This document shows, in pieces, positions 7,072 through 15,076 of a DNA stretch of 17,446 nucleotides. The notes under the pieces are model-generated. The model did not search any database, had not been told where the DNA came from, and saw nothing but the letters and a program-made list of their open reading frames with translations. A program made the translations under genes and the position numbers. How positions within the stretch are numbered: position 1 is the first letter of the stretch; every line of letters starts with the position of its first letter. Source of the stretch: Acidilobaceae archaeon (GTDB taxonomy: Archaea > Thermoproteota > Thermoprotei_A > Sulfolobales > Acidilobaceae); NCBI GenBank assembly GCA_027013765.1, contig JALWGG010000034.1, positions 1-17,446 of the forward strand. Direction: 5' to 3'.

Positions 7072-7350
7072 CCTCGCCTTATCCTTTTCTTCCCTTAAAG
7101 CATATATCCCTACTATAATTCCCGTAGCTCCTTCCCTGCATTCTATACTTTTACCGATATAGTCTCCTTCTTTAAACTCCCTTTCAACTTTGGAATCACC
7201 ACACTCTATTATGGTTACTATCTTCTCCCTCTTGTATGCCTCCTCCTGGAACCTCTTGAGCTCTCGTGCCTGCTTAAGCGTGAGCATTATTACTGTACCC
7301 AATGCCAGTAGCAATATTAGTGGCTGGATCCATTGGAGTGATTCAGCCAT
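7063..7350 (-). CDS. Small membrane protein downstream of DUF1512
   Basis: A 95-residue protein with one N-terminal membrane helix (about 7-25), a charged helical linker (about 27-44) and a small cytoplasmic domain (about 45-87) with two cysteines (C50, C71) and a pattern of short strands (KIVTIIE, REFKEGDYIG, GIIVGIYA). The tail is lysine-rich. I chose ATG 7350 because AGGAGGGTGA lies about five bases upstream; a GTG at 7359 is also in frame. The start overlaps the end of the DUF1512 gene by 8 bp, so translation is coupled and the two products probably share a membrane complex. Two spaced cysteines and basic residues could suggest metal or nucleic-acid binding, but that is only a guess. The function is unknown. 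Confidence 0.72.
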   Translation of the reverse strand: MAESLQWIQPLILLLALGTVIMLTLKQARELKRFQEEAYKREKIVTIIECGDSKVEREFKEGDYIGKSIECREGATGIIVGIYALREEKDKARSK

Positions 7351-8470
7351 GATGCTCACCCTCCTGCCCTACGCCTATAGTGTTGCCTACCCCAATCACT
7401 ACAACAATATCCCCGGGCTTCGTCTCATTTTTAATTAACTCTAGTACCCTGTCAACAGCTTTTAGTGAGCCCTCATAGATCTTCTTATCCATGGCCTTGA
7501 TTGCCTCCTCAAGCCCCATCTTTACAATGACTGCCCTTAGTGGTATGCCATATTTGGCCGAGATACCTTCAAACCTTATCTTCTCAGGACCCGGATCTCC
7601 TATAGCCGCGCCGACGCCTTCGGCTACTGAACCCGTTTCTTCGCCCTCCATTTTCAGGGCTGCATCAACTGTTATGATGAGGCTTGGTTTTTCTCCCTTC
7701 TCTACAAGTTCCTCGATTAGTTTTTCTGTAGCAGCTCCAGGCCTACCCACGCTGGAGCCTGGTCCATCTGCTTTAATCACATACACCCTCCTATTCTCGA
7801 TGTTTGTTTCTGCAACTACTGTCTCGTCCTCTATATACTTCCACTTAGCTTCCCCTGCTAGGCGTAACGCTACTATGGGTCCTGCAGAGTCTCCTATTGG
7901 CACACCCTTTATGAAGTCGTTGAGCGCCCTTCTGTAGGCTTCTGCTATTCTTAATATTTGGGGCATTATTAGTTGGAGCTGCATGATTAGTATCCAGTTT
8001 CTGGTCTTCTCCCCGGTTAGTAGTATGTGTCTAACCACCTTATAGATCCAGTTTAATGCAGATGCTATCTCAGCAGCAGTCTCAGCCCTGGATCTGATGA
8101 CTCTATCCGCTTCCGGCATTGCTTTTTCGAACTCGCTCCTGAACCTTATCCTTCTAACCGTGAATAGGTGGTCCATCCTCCTTATAATGTCTGTTGGCTC
8201 TATAGAGACAGGCTCTATGAGGAAGAAGTCCATGATCTTATCGAGTAGCTTGCTAGGGTCTTTTGCCCTACTTTTTAGCATAAAGTCCAGGGTTTTCTTC
8301 CTAGACTCGGATGCCATGTTCTCTAGTACAACTAGCTTCGCCCTTATGTCACGACTCCACATGTATATCTGGAAACGCTGGTTGACGCCCAGGAATAGGA
8401 GTAGGAATATCAGTAGGAATGCGAGCTGGCTTATTGCGGATATCCAGTCTGGCAGGCTTGACTGTGCCAT
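7343..8470 (-). CDS. DUF1512 family membrane-anchored protein
   Basis: A 375-residue protein matching my memory of the archaeal DUF1512 family, which is about 370 residues long and of unknown function. It has one N-terminal membrane helix (about 12-28), a long helical cytoplasmic region (about 30-190) with many Arg/Glu pairs, then a glycine-rich alpha/beta domain. Conserved-looking blocks are PIGDSAGPIVA (191-201), KADGPGSSVGRPG (233-245) and a terminal GDIVVVIGVGNTIGVG (353-368). The Gly-rich loops after beta strands could bind a nucleotide or phosphate; this is inference, since no classical Walker motif is present. It follows methionine aminopeptidase after 60 bp and overlaps the next gene by 8 bp. 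The ATG at 8470 has GGGTG about 11 bases upstream. A weak TATA-like AGGAATATAAC (8519-8529) might give it extra transcription. Confidence 0.85.
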   Translation of the reverse strand: MAQSSLPDWISAISQLAFLLIFLLLFLGVNQRFQIYMWSRDIRAKLVVLENMASESRKKTLDFMLKSRAKDPSKLLDKIMDFFLIEPVSIEPTDIIRRMDHLFTVRRIRFRSEFEKAMPEADRVIRSRAETAAEIASALNWIYKVVRHILLTGEKTRNWILIMQLQLIMPQILRIAEAYRRALNDFIKGVPIGDSAGPIVALRLAGEAKWKYIEDETVVAETNIENRRVYVIKADGPGSSVGRPGAATEKLIEELVEKGEKPSLIITVDAALKMEGEETGSVAEGVGAAIGDPGPEKIRFEGISAKYGIPLRAVIVKMGLEEAIKAMDKKIYEGSLKAVDRVLELIKNETKPGDIVVVIGVGNTIGVGQEGEHHG

Positions 8471-8530
8471 GACATTGATACACCCTTCCAGACTCCAGTT
8501 ATGAAGTGGATTCCGCTAGAGTTATATTCC

Positions 8531-9463
8531 TTAAGAAGTATCTCGGCAGTCTTTACATGTTATAACCAGGACCTCATCTTTCAATATCACTATTGTATGT
8601 TCAAACTGTGATACGAGCCCCTTAGCAGCCTCCTCTAGTATCGGGTATCCATGCAGACTCCCCTTAGCCTCAAGGGATTTAACTAGGTTATCTAGCTTGT
8701 CCACGTCGAAATCCTTTCTAAGCCATCTTGGAGTGAATGGAAGGGTATAATACCTTTCTACTACCACCTTGAGCAGCTTCTCCTCGTCATCATTTAACTT
8801 AATCTTGGGCCTCCTACCAGTATATGAATATATATTTACTATTGAGCCATCCTTGACAAGCCCCTTACCGTTTGTAGCGAAAGGCTCTATTGCCACCTGC
8901 ATACCTGGCTTCAACCTCTTATAGAATAGGGCCCTATCGGGGTAGTTGGGTATACTCAAGCCAGCATGCACTGTATATCGGGATATGTTGTGCCCGGTTA
9001 GATTCCTTATTACCTTATAACCATGTCTCCTAACAGTAGATTCTATTATCTTACCTATCTCATAAAGACTAATCCCAGGCCTAATCTTAGAGACTACGCT
9101 ATCCAGCGCTGCTTTGGATGCTTCAAGCAGTTTCTCATGCATCCCTGACAAATCTATGGTTACCGCGGTATCTGCTATGTATCCATCTACAGACACGCCT
9201 ATATCCAGCTTCACCACAGAATCCTCCCTGAGAACCACGTCATCCCTTAACCCTGGCGTGTAGTGTGCGGCCACGTGGTCTACTGAGAGGTTGCATGGGA
9301 ACGCCGGCATACCCCCAAGATCATAGATATACTTCTCCACGGTCTCGCATATCTCCCTAGCGCTTCGTCCTGGCCTTATAAGCCCCTTTCCATACTCTAT
9401 TGTCCTGCGCGCGATATCGCCTGCCTTTATTAGCTTTTCAATTGCGTCTCCACCCAACTCCAT
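8531..9463 (-). CDS. map: Methionine aminopeptidase, archaeal type II
   Basis: Removes the initiator methionine from nascent proteins as they leave the ribosome. All residues of the dinuclear metal site are present: D87, D98, H158, E193 and E288. The substrate-side histidine is H67 in AAHYTPG. These match the Pyrococcus furiosus enzyme (D82, D93, H153, E187, E280, H62) with a nearly constant offset. At 310 residues it is slightly longer than the Pyrococcus protein (about 295), partly through a Cys-containing tail (CKDC at 303-306) that could bind metal or form a disulphide. The helical insertion typical of type II enzymes is present (about 215-275). The ATG at 9463 is preceded by GGGGATCA. 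It heads the operon with DUF1512 and the small membrane protein, and its 5' region of 81 bp is shared with the divergent hydrolase gene. Confidence 0.95.
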   Translation of the reverse strand: MELGGDAIEKLIKAGDIARRTIEYGKGLIRPGRSAREICETVEKYIYDLGGMPAFPCNLSVDHVAAHYTPGLRDDVVLREDSVVKLDIGVSVDGYIADTAVTIDLSGMHEKLLEASKAALDSVVSKIRPGISLYEIGKIIESTVRRHGYKVIRNLTGHNISRYTVHAGLSIPNYPDRALFYKRLKPGMQVAIEPFATNGKGLVKDGSIVNIYSYTGRRPKIKLNDDEEKLLKVVVERYYTLPFTPRWLRKDFDVDKLDNLVKSLEAKGSLHGYPILEEAAKGLVSQFEHTIVILKDEVLVITCKDCRDTS

Positions 9464-9501
9464 CAGTGATCCCCTATTTCTGGTATGGTTTTGGATTAAG
9501 C

Positions 9502-9509
9502 TTTATTAT
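9502..9509 (+). promoter_or_regulatory. TATA box for the UPF0173 hydrolase gene
   Basis: TTTATTAT in the gap between divergent start codons. Its centre near 9505 predicts a plus-strand start close to 9532, so the mRNA leader before ATG 9545 would be about 13 nt and would contain GGTGGAT (9535-9541). The minus-strand gene (methionine aminopeptidase) may use the same AT-rich block or the TTAATCC just beside it. Confidence 0.5.
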
Positions 9510-9544
9510 TTAGGATAATACTACATTCAATTATGGTGGATAGT

Positions 9545-10240
9545 ATGGGTAGGATCACGTATTATGGCCACGCGGCGTTCAGGCTGGAGTTGGACGGGAA
9601 GAATATACTCATCGATCCCTGGCTAGATAACCCATTATCCCCGGTTAAGCCTAACGATGTTAGAGACATCGATATCGTCATAATTACACACGCCCACGGC
9701 GATCATGTGGGTAATGCTGAGCAGATACTCAGGAATAACCCCAATTCTAAACTAGTTGCAATCTATGAGCTGGCAAGTGATGTAGGATCAAAAGCCGGAA
9801 TAGACCAGTCACGGATTATAGGAGGCAATATAGGAGGGCCTATGAGGGTGGATGGAATCGAGATTGCACTAACACCAGCCACGCACAGTAGCCAGGGGAT
9901 AGGCAACCCTACAGGCGTGATAGTTAGGGGTAGAGAAGGCACAGTATACCATGCAGGAGATACTGGAGTAATGATGGACATGAAGCTAATCCGAGAGATC
10001 TACAAGCCCCACATAGCGCTACTACCGATAGGAGGACACTTCACAATGGACCCTATAGAGGCGGCTAAAGCAGTAGAGCTCCTGAACCCGAGGGTAGCTA
10101 TACCAATGCACTACGCTACCTTCCCAGTCCTATACGGCAAGCCGGAGGACTTCAAGAAACTAGTCGAATCAAAGTGCCTACCAACGGATGTAGTAATACT
10201 CAAGCCAGGAGAGAGCTATGAATTCGACTTTTCCAAATAA
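9545..10240 (+). CDS. UPF0173 family metallo-beta-lactamase-fold metal-dependent hydrolase
   Basis: A 231-residue single-domain hydrolase. The zinc-binding motif THAHGDH is at 48-54 (H49, H51, D53, H54), with further ligand candidates H114 in PATHSS, D139 in YHAGDT and H189 in IPMHYATF. The opening ITYYGHAAFRLE and the NPTG and PMHY blocks are typical of UPF0173 proteins, whose substrate is unknown. I chose ATG 9545 because family members start at this position and GGTGGAT (9535-9541) precedes it. An in-frame ATG at 9533 lies at the predicted transcription start and would add four residues by leaderless initiation. The same ATGGTGGAT arrangement precedes the ABCE1 gene, where the upstream ATG is out of frame; this supports the downstream choice. 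It is monocistronic as far as can be seen. Confidence 0.9.
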   Translation: MGRITYYGHAAFRLELDGKNILIDPWLDNPLSPVKPNDVRDIDIVIITHAHGDHVGNAEQILRNNPNSKLVAIYELASDVGSKAGIDQSRIIGGNIGGPMRVDGIEIALTPATHSSQGIGNPTGVIVRGREGTVYHAGDTGVMMDMKLIREIYKPHIALLPIGGHFTMDPIEAAKAVELLNPRVAIPMHYATFPVLYGKPEDFKKLVESKCLPTDVVILKPGESYEFDFSK

Positions 10241-10283
10241 CACCTGGAACACATGGCAAGGCGCTAAGCCGGTCTAGATACAT

Positions 10284-10291
10284 CTTTTAGG
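10284..10291 (+). promoter_or_regulatory. Possible TATA element for the ABCE1 gene
   Basis: CTTTTAGG is the best TATA-like sequence in the 82-bp gap. It predicts a start near 10314, just before ATGGTGG (10315-10321). The ATG at 10315 is out of frame and reaches a stop within seven codons, so the mRNA probably has a leader of about 9 nt whose GGTGG serves ATG 10323 or 10326. The match to consensus is weak. Confidence 0.35.
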
Positions 10292-10322
10292 CAATACAAG
10301 CCTTTTCCTTCTTGCATGGTGG

Positions 10323-12122
10323 ATGATGGACTATGAGACGTGTAAGCCTAGGAAGTGCAACTATGAGTGCATCACTGTATGCCCAGTCAATAAGACTGGG
10401 AAGGCTATAGCGATAGAGGCGAGGCCCGAGCTAAAGGGGCAGCCCGTCATCTATGAGGATGCGTGTATAGGCTGTGCATTGTGTGTTAAGGCCTGCCCCT
10501 TCGATGCTGTATTCATTGTAAACCTTCCCACGGAGCTTGAGGAGGACGCAATTCACAGGTATGGCGTTAACAGTTTCAAGCTGTATAGACTCCCTATACC
10601 CAAGAAGGGTGAAGTAGTAGGAGTCATAGGTAGGAACGGCACTGGGAAGACTACTGCAATAAAGATCTTGGCTGGGGAAATGAAACCCAATCTAGGAGAC
10701 CCAGACGCAGACCCGGACTGGGACCAGATAATCAGGAGGTTCCGAGGAAGCGAGCTTCAAACATACTTTGAACGTCTGGCAGGCCGTGATATCAAGGCTG
10801 CGCACAAAATACAGTATGTGGACCTGGTACCCAGGTACTTGAAGGGCACTGTGGGGGAGCTTTTGCGTAGAGCCGATGAGAGGGGGGTCTACAAGGAGCT
10901 CGCCAGTGATATGGGGCTTGACAAGATATGGGAGAGGGATATAAGGCATCTGAGCGGTGGCGAGCTCCAGAAAATGTTGATTGCGGCTACGTTAAGCAAG
11001 GATGCTGACATATACATCTTCGACGAGCCAAGCAGCTATCTTGATGTCAAGGAGCGTATACGTGTTGCCAGGATCATTAGGAGGGAGGTTAGAAAGGATA
11101 AGTATTTCCTGGTAGTTGAACACGACCTGGCAGTCCTGGACTACCTCAGCGACACGGTCCACATAATCTATGGTGACCCTGGCGTGTATGGCGTGGTGTC
11201 GAAGCCCTATGGAGTTAGGACTGGTATAAACATTTTCCTGGACGGGTACCTTCCAGCAGAGAATATACGGCTCAGGAAAGAACCTGTAGTGTTTAGGAAG
11301 GCTTTTGAAGGAGAGCAGGTGGCGAAACCAGGTAGCAGGCATAGATACCTGGCATGGTCCCAACTATCAGTGAAGGTTGGCGAATTCAGGCTAGACGCGA
11401 TGGAGGGTGAGATATATAGCGGGGAGATAATTGGCATCGTGGGTCCAAACGGGATCGGTAAGACAACTCTAATTAAAGTGCTTGCAGGCAAGATCCAGCC
11501 TAGTAAGGGGACAGTGTATTCCGAGGGAGAGCTCAGCATAAGCTACAAGCCACAGTACATTAGCCCTGAGATGTTCCCTGAAGCCACGGTTCAGGATATT
11601 CTACGTGACGCTAATCCCGAGTCGATTGTGCCTGGATCCTGGCTATACACGGAGCTGGTCAAGAAACTAAGGCTAGACAGGCTCTTCGACAGACCTGCAC
11701 GCAAGCTTAGCGGTGGAGAGATGCAGAAGTTGGCTATAGCAATCGCACTGTCAAGGGAGGCTGACCTCTACCTGCTGGATGAGCCCTCAGCATACCTGGA
11801 TGTGGAGGAGAGGCTTAGCATAGCAAGAATAATCAGAAGACTAACAGAGACTCGGGGAGCAGCCGCATTTGTGGTCGAGCACGATGTAATGCTACAAGAC
11901 TTCATCAGCGACAGGCTGATAGTGATACTGGGCGAGCCAGGCTTCAGAGGGTATGCATACTCTCCGATGAGCCTAAAGGATGGGATGAACCTGTTCCTGA
12001 AAGAGCTTGGAATAACCTTCAGAAGGGATAAGCAGAGTGGCAGGCCTAGAGTGAACAAGGAGGGAAGCTATCTGGATAGAATGCAAAAGGCACAGAACCA
12101 GTATTACTATATAGGTGCTTGA
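10323..12122 (+). CDS. ABCE1/Rli1 ribosome-recycling ATPase
   Basis: An iron-sulphur twin-ATPase that splits the ribosome after termination. The 599 residues have the full family layout. There is an N-terminal Fe-S domain with eight cysteines (7, 12, 16, 20 and 48, 51, 54, 58) for two 4Fe-4S clusters. Nucleotide-binding domain 1 has Walker A GRNGTGKTT (103-111), signature SGGELQK (211-217), D234-E235 and H267. Domain 2 has Walker A GPNGIGKTT (374-382), signature SGGEMQK (463-469), D486-E487 and H520. The hinge regions are basic as expected. No key residue is missing. ATG 10323 is followed directly by a second ATG at 10326, which may be the real start given that GGTGG (10318-10322) touches the first. 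The stop codon abuts the stop codon of the convergent L10e gene, which fits a housekeeping translation neighbourhood. Confidence 0.97.
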   Translation: MMDYETCKPRKCNYECITVCPVNKTGKAIAIEARPELKGQPVIYEDACIGCALCVKACPFDAVFIVNLPTELEEDAIHRYGVNSFKLYRLPIPKKGEVVGVIGRNGTGKTTAIKILAGEMKPNLGDPDADPDWDQIIRRFRGSELQTYFERLAGRDIKAAHKIQYVDLVPRYLKGTVGELLRRADERGVYKELASDMGLDKIWERDIRHLSGGELQKMLIAATLSKDADIYIFDEPSSYLDVKERIRVARIIRREVRKDKYFLVVEHDLAVLDYLSDTVHIIYGDPGVYGVVSKPYGVRTGINIFLDGYLPAENIRLRKEPVVFRKAFEGEQVAKPGSRHRYLAWSQLSVKVGEFRLDAMEGEIYSGEIIGIVGPNGIGKTTLIKVLAGKIQPSKGTVYSEGELSISYKPQYISPEMFPEATVQDILRDANPESIVPGSWLYTELVKKLRLDRLFDRPARKLSGGEMQKLAIAIALSREADLYLLDEPSAYLDVEERLSIARIIRRLTETRGAAAFVVEHDVMLQDFISDRLIVILGEPGFRGYAYSPMSLKDGMNLFLKELGITFRRDKQSGRPRVNKEGSYLDRMQKAQNQYYYIGA

Positions 12123-12153
12123 CTAGGCCAACTTCTTCAACACTATCCTAGTC
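12121..12153. terminator. Inverted repeat across two abutting stop codons, possible bidirectional terminator/3'-end hairpin
   Basis: GACTAGG (12121-12127) pairs exactly with CCTAGTC (12147-12153) around a 19-base loop, and two further U-G pairs are possible outside. The left arm contains most of the ABCE1 stop (TGA, 12120-12122) and the whole L10e stop (TAG on the minus strand, 12123-12125). A similar hairpin would form in both convergent transcripts. There is no strong U run behind it, so processing or stability is as likely as termination. Confidence 0.4.
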
Positions 12154-12653
12154 GGTATCGGGAATTTGTCGCCTCCCCTCCTCAAGGCCTCCTTGACGTG
12201 TGTTGCATCCTGCTCTCTAGCCCAAACCTCCAGTATAATATGCCCTGGATATACACGGGCAGCCGTACCTATAGGCTTCCCAAACGCCTGCCTCATGCCG
12301 TCCTGAAGCCTGTCAGCCCCAGCGAATGCCATGAGCTTATTCTCCCTGAGTACATGGTGGGGGTATACGCGGATTCTGAAGTAGAAGTTCTGGTCCCCTA
12401 CTGTACTCGCCAAGTACTTGTTAACAGCTATTCTAGCCGCTTCCAGGGCGTTATGCCTTATCTGGCCAGCCTCGATCGCTATAAGCTCCCCCTTTAATGA
12501 TGCGTTCTTCATCATTTCATAGTTGCCCATTTCAAACTTCGTTATCTTAGGCTGTGGCACACCGTGGATATACTCCCTCCTAGTATATGGAGGCCCGCTG
12601 AACTTCGTGTAGCACCTAGCAGGCCTGAGCGGCACTTGCAACCCCTCCGCCAC
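12123..12653 (-). CDS. rpl10e: Ribosomal protein L10e (uL16 family)
   Basis: A large-subunit protein near the peptidyl-transferase centre and the A-site tRNA. Its 176 residues have the usual length and blocks: LRPARCYTKFSGPPYTRREY near the N-terminus, GQIRHNALEAARIAVNKYL, RIRVYPHHVLRENKLM and the GMRQAFGKPIGTAARV loop. The start is GTG at 12653. A TATA box (minus strand CTTATAAA, 12673-12680) lies about 24-27 bases upstream and no ribosome binding site fits between, so the mRNA is very probably leaderless. It is convergent with ABCE1 with zero bases between the two stop codons. Confidence 0.96.
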   Translation of the reverse strand: MAEGLQVPLRPARCYTKFSGPPYTRREYIHGVPQPKITKFEMGNYEMMKNASLKGELIAIEAGQIRHNALEAARIAVNKYLASTVGDQNFYFRIRVYPHHVLRENKLMAFAGADRLQDGMRQAFGKPIGTAARVYPGHIILEVWAREQDATHVKEALRRGGDKFPIPTRIVLKKLA

Positions 12654-12672
12654 AAGTGTTTTGGCTTGGGAG

Positions 12673-12680
12673 TTTATAAG
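12673..12680 (-). promoter_or_regulatory. TATA box giving a leaderless L10e mRNA
   Basis: The minus strand reads CTTATAAACTCC, a near-consensus archaeal TATA box. Its centre at about 12676 puts the transcription start at or within a few bases of the GTG start codon (12653). It sits in the 49-bp gap after the Trm14-like gene of the upstream cluster and so separates L10e from that operon. Confidence 0.65.
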
Positions 12681-12702
12681 GCATATCTTTCCAATGATAA
12701 GG

Positions 12703-13767
12703 CTACGCCTTCCTGATTAAAATTATTGAAGCCCATAAATCTCCATGCCTAACCCTTCTAATATGATCAACCTTAAACCCTACAGCCTCAGAGGTTCTGG
12801 CCATGTATTTAGACTCTGTCGTTATAAATACAGCCCTCCCTCCACTACTTAAAACATTATATAACGAGTATAGCAGTCCTCTATACACACGTTTAACCAT
12901 GCCCGGGCTACCCATTCTGATTCCATAAGGAGGGTTGCTAACAACGGCATCAACCGAGTCATGGGAGAGTAATTTATCTAGTTTTGTAGAGTCTCCTACA
13001 ATAAATTGTATCCTATTATAGACTCTGGCTGCAAGTGCATTCATAATCGCACCTTTAATATACTCTATATTCTTATCTATACATATTATACTTGAGTTCT
13101 CATATAGCATAGCAGCTTCAATGGCTACTGTACCCCCACCACACATAGGGTCTAATACAACTTCTCCATCCGTGATACCAGCTATCCTGAACATTGAATA
13201 GGCTATCGAGGGTTTAAGCGCAGCCGGATGGTCATATACCCTATAACCTCTCCTATGCATCGATCTCTCTCCACTCAATAATACTCCTAATCTAAATATT
13301 TCATCATCAACCTCAGCATATACAATAACACTTGGACTGTTTAGCCTGACTGCTACTGGGATACCCTTACTCCTGGAAACATCTACCACGGCCTGCCCAA
13401 CCACTCTGGATATATCCATGCTATGATACTCATGACCCTCCCCTATCCTTTTACTTTCAACAGCGAAGGTGTGGGGGTATGAAAGGTAGTTCTCTATGCC
13501 GGAATTTACTGTTACCTCATATATAGTCTCTAACGCTCTAGAGGAGTATCCCACCTTGTGTGTTGCTAGTAGTAGCACTGCGGAGTGTATTGACCTCATA
13601 CTGGATATCTTTGTGTAGATGTAATCGTCGACGCCATTAGATTCCAGCTCAACTATTAACCTGCCCCTCCCCTTTCTCAGCTCAACTACCCTACAATCAA
13701 GCTCCTCCCTACACTCTATGCCTGCTATGTCTTCAAGGCCCGGATTTGTTGTCAATAGCAACTTCAA
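12703..13767 (-). CDS. THUMP-domain RNA methyltransferase, Trm14-like
   Basis: A 354-residue RNA methyltransferase with an N-terminal THUMP region (about 45-160) that binds the tRNA acceptor stem and a C-terminal Rossmann domain. The SAM-binding motif is DPMCGGGT (206-213), the acidic motif II ends at CIDKN (about 229-233) and the catalytic motif is NPPYG (278-282). This combination fits the COG0116 group, whose archaeal member Trm14 makes N2-methylguanosine at tRNA position 6. TrmG10 enzymes typically have DPPYG instead, so they are less likely. No ATG fits the N-terminus. I chose TTG 13767 because GAGGGAT lies eight bases upstream and the protein then starts at LKLLLTTNPG, as relatives do; a TTG at 13782 is also in frame. 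It overlaps the end of the TrmJ-like gene by 35 bp and is the last gene of the cluster. Confidence 0.85.
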   Translation of the reverse strand: MKLLLTTNPGLEDIAGIECREELDCRVVELRKGRGRLIVELESNGVDDYIYTKISSMRSIHSAVLLLATHKVGYSSRALETIYEVTVNSGIENYLSYPHTFAVESKRIGEGHEYHSMDISRVVGQAVVDVSRSKGIPVAVRLNSPSVIVYAEVDDEIFRLGVLLSGERSMHRRGYRVYDHPAALKPSIAYSMFRIAGITDGEVVLDPMCGGGTVAIEAAMLYENSSIICIDKNIEYIKGAIMNALAARVYNRIQFIVGDSTKLDKLLSHDSVDAVVSNPPYGIRMGSPGMVKRVYRGLLYSLYNVLSSGGRAVFITTESKYMARTSEAVGFKVDHIRRVRHGDLWASIILIRKA

Positions 13768-14461
13768 CCTTGCATCCCTCAATCCTTCTACAGGCCCTTG
13801 AGAGGAGGTAAGTTAAATTCTCTATCTCCTTCCTCGACGTGTATCCTTTCAATGCAATTCTTCTAGCAGCGATTATCACATCCCTTCTCCTCTTTTCATC
13901 CAGAATAAGTGCCCTAGCCAGCGCGCTTACATATGCTTCATATAACTTTACTGCAGAAGTATCAATATACTGATCCTGCCTTGCATTTCTTCGCCTGTAA
14001 AACTCATATAAATATATTGATACCGCTGTTGACAGGTTTAAAGTAGGATAAGTGGGATTCGCTGGTATTGTAGATAGGAGGTCACACTGCTCAAGCTCAC
14101 TCCTGGTTAGACCTACACTCTCTCTCCCAAACACTAATGCGACTGTCCCGCGTGTCATTGATCCTATCCTGGCAGCCTCCCATGGAGGCACTGCTATCCT
14201 GAGGACCGATTCCTCTCTAGAAATAGCCGATGTACATATTGATAGGGAAACTCCTTCCAGCGCGTTTTCCAGCCTATCGACAACTATGGCCTCTTTCAAA
14301 ACATTTTTAGCCCTAGCGGCATACTCTAGGGCCTCGCTTAAAGATGCTTTAGGGTTGACGATATAGAATTCATCTACGTTAAAATTAACCGATAATCTAG
14401 CAACTATTCCTAGATTGATGGCGCCTTCAACACCGACTAGGACTACCCGTATCCTATCCAA
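13733..14461 (-). CDS. trmJ: SPOUT-family tRNA 2'-O-methyltransferase, TrmJ-like
   Basis: A 242-residue member of the SpoU/TrmH branch of SPOUT methyltransferases, most like archaeal TrmJ, which methylates the 2'-OH of C32 in tRNA. The visible motifs are the N-G-x2-A-R motif 1 (INLGIVARLS, about 15-24), motif 2 LVFGRESVGLT (109-119) and motif 3 IPANPTYPTLNLSTAV (132-147). Together they build the knotted SAM site. The helical C-terminal extension (about 165-240) is also typical. The upstream gene ends in GGAGGTAG, which provides an excellent ribosome binding site. With it, TTG 14461 has ideal spacing and gives the family-like start MDRIRVVLVG. A GTG at 14467 directly after the stop is also in frame but too close to the site. 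The gene sits in a tightly packed RNA-modification cluster. Confidence 0.88.
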   Translation of the reverse strand: MDRIRVVLVGVEGAINLGIVARLSVNFNVDEFYIVNPKASLSEALEYAARAKNVLKEAIVVDRLENALEGVSLSICTSAISREESVLRIAVPPWEAARIGSMTRGTVALVFGRESVGLTRSELEQCDLLSTIPANPTYPTLNLSTAVSIYLYEFYRRRNARQDQYIDTSAVKLYEAYVSALARALILDEKRRRDVIIAARRIALKGYTSRKEIENLTYLLSRACRRIEGCKVEVAIDNKSGP

Positions 14462-14467
14462 TCCCAC

Positions 14468-15076
14468 CTACCTCCATGCATATACAACTCTTAGCTCCTC
14501 CATAAAGAACCGCTCACTAGCAATTATACTAGTTTTATATCCTCTTCTCCTTAGACACTCTTCCATGTCGATTGATGAGAGTGTAGAGTATAGTATGATT
14601 GCTCTATTAGAGAATTTTTGGATATCCATGCATAGCACGTGCAATAACGTATCGGGGCCCCAGCTTGCATATAACCACCTACTACACTCGTCATGAGATT
14701 TGTCATATGTAGGCAGATATGGTGGATTTGAAATGACTAGATCTACCTTACCCCTAATACATTTAAGCCCGTTACACCTCAACACCAATGCATTGCCCGT
14801 ATCCTCCAAGTTTTTCTTTGTTATATAAACGGCATATGGATTTATATCTATAGATATTATCTTATGTGGATTAAATATTTTTAGTGCTATTAGTGATAGT
14901 ATTCCTGTGCCGCTACCTAGGTCTACTATTGTGCCGAACCTATTCCCGATCCTTGAAAGTATATTTAAAGCGTTAGCTATCAACATAGTATCCTCCGCTG
15001 GTTCATAAACGCATTCATGTATGCAAATATCTAGGCTATACCCCGCTACTTCTATCCTCTTTCTACTACACTTCAA
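14468..15076 (-). CDS. Mtq2/HemK-like class I methyltransferase
   Basis: A 202-residue SAM-dependent methyltransferase. Motifs are VYEPAEDT (23-30), a hallmark of the archaeal/eukaryotic HemK2-Mtq2 group, SAM loop DLGSGTGIL (52-60), acidic IDINPYAV (76-83) and catalytic NPPYLPT (117-123). Members of this group methylate the glutamine of the GGQ motif in class I release factors. In the absence of PrmC in archaea this is the likely task, by family inference. The start is TTG at 15076: GGTGA lies about six bases upstream inside the end of the KsgA gene, and the two genes overlap by 11 bp. The short length matches the archaeal group, which lacks the N-terminal domain of bacterial HemK. Release-factor modification fits the ribosome-biogenesis context. 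Confidence 0.88.
   Translation of the reverse strand: MKCSRKRIEVAGYSLDICIHECVYEPAEDTMLIANALNILSRIGNRFGTIVDLGSGTGILSLIALKIFNPHKIISIDINPYAVYITKKNLEDTGNALVLRCNGLKCIRGKVDLVISNPPYLPTYDKSHDECSRWLYASWGPDTLLHVLCMDIQKFSNRAIILYSTLSSIDMEECLRRRGYKTSIIASERFFMEELRVVYAWR

Noticed and set aside
10241..10322. Possible C/D-box sRNA or riboswitch in the gap before ABCE1
   Set aside because: GGATGATGG resembles a C box, but it is the ABCE1 start region and no paired D/C' and D' boxes are seen.
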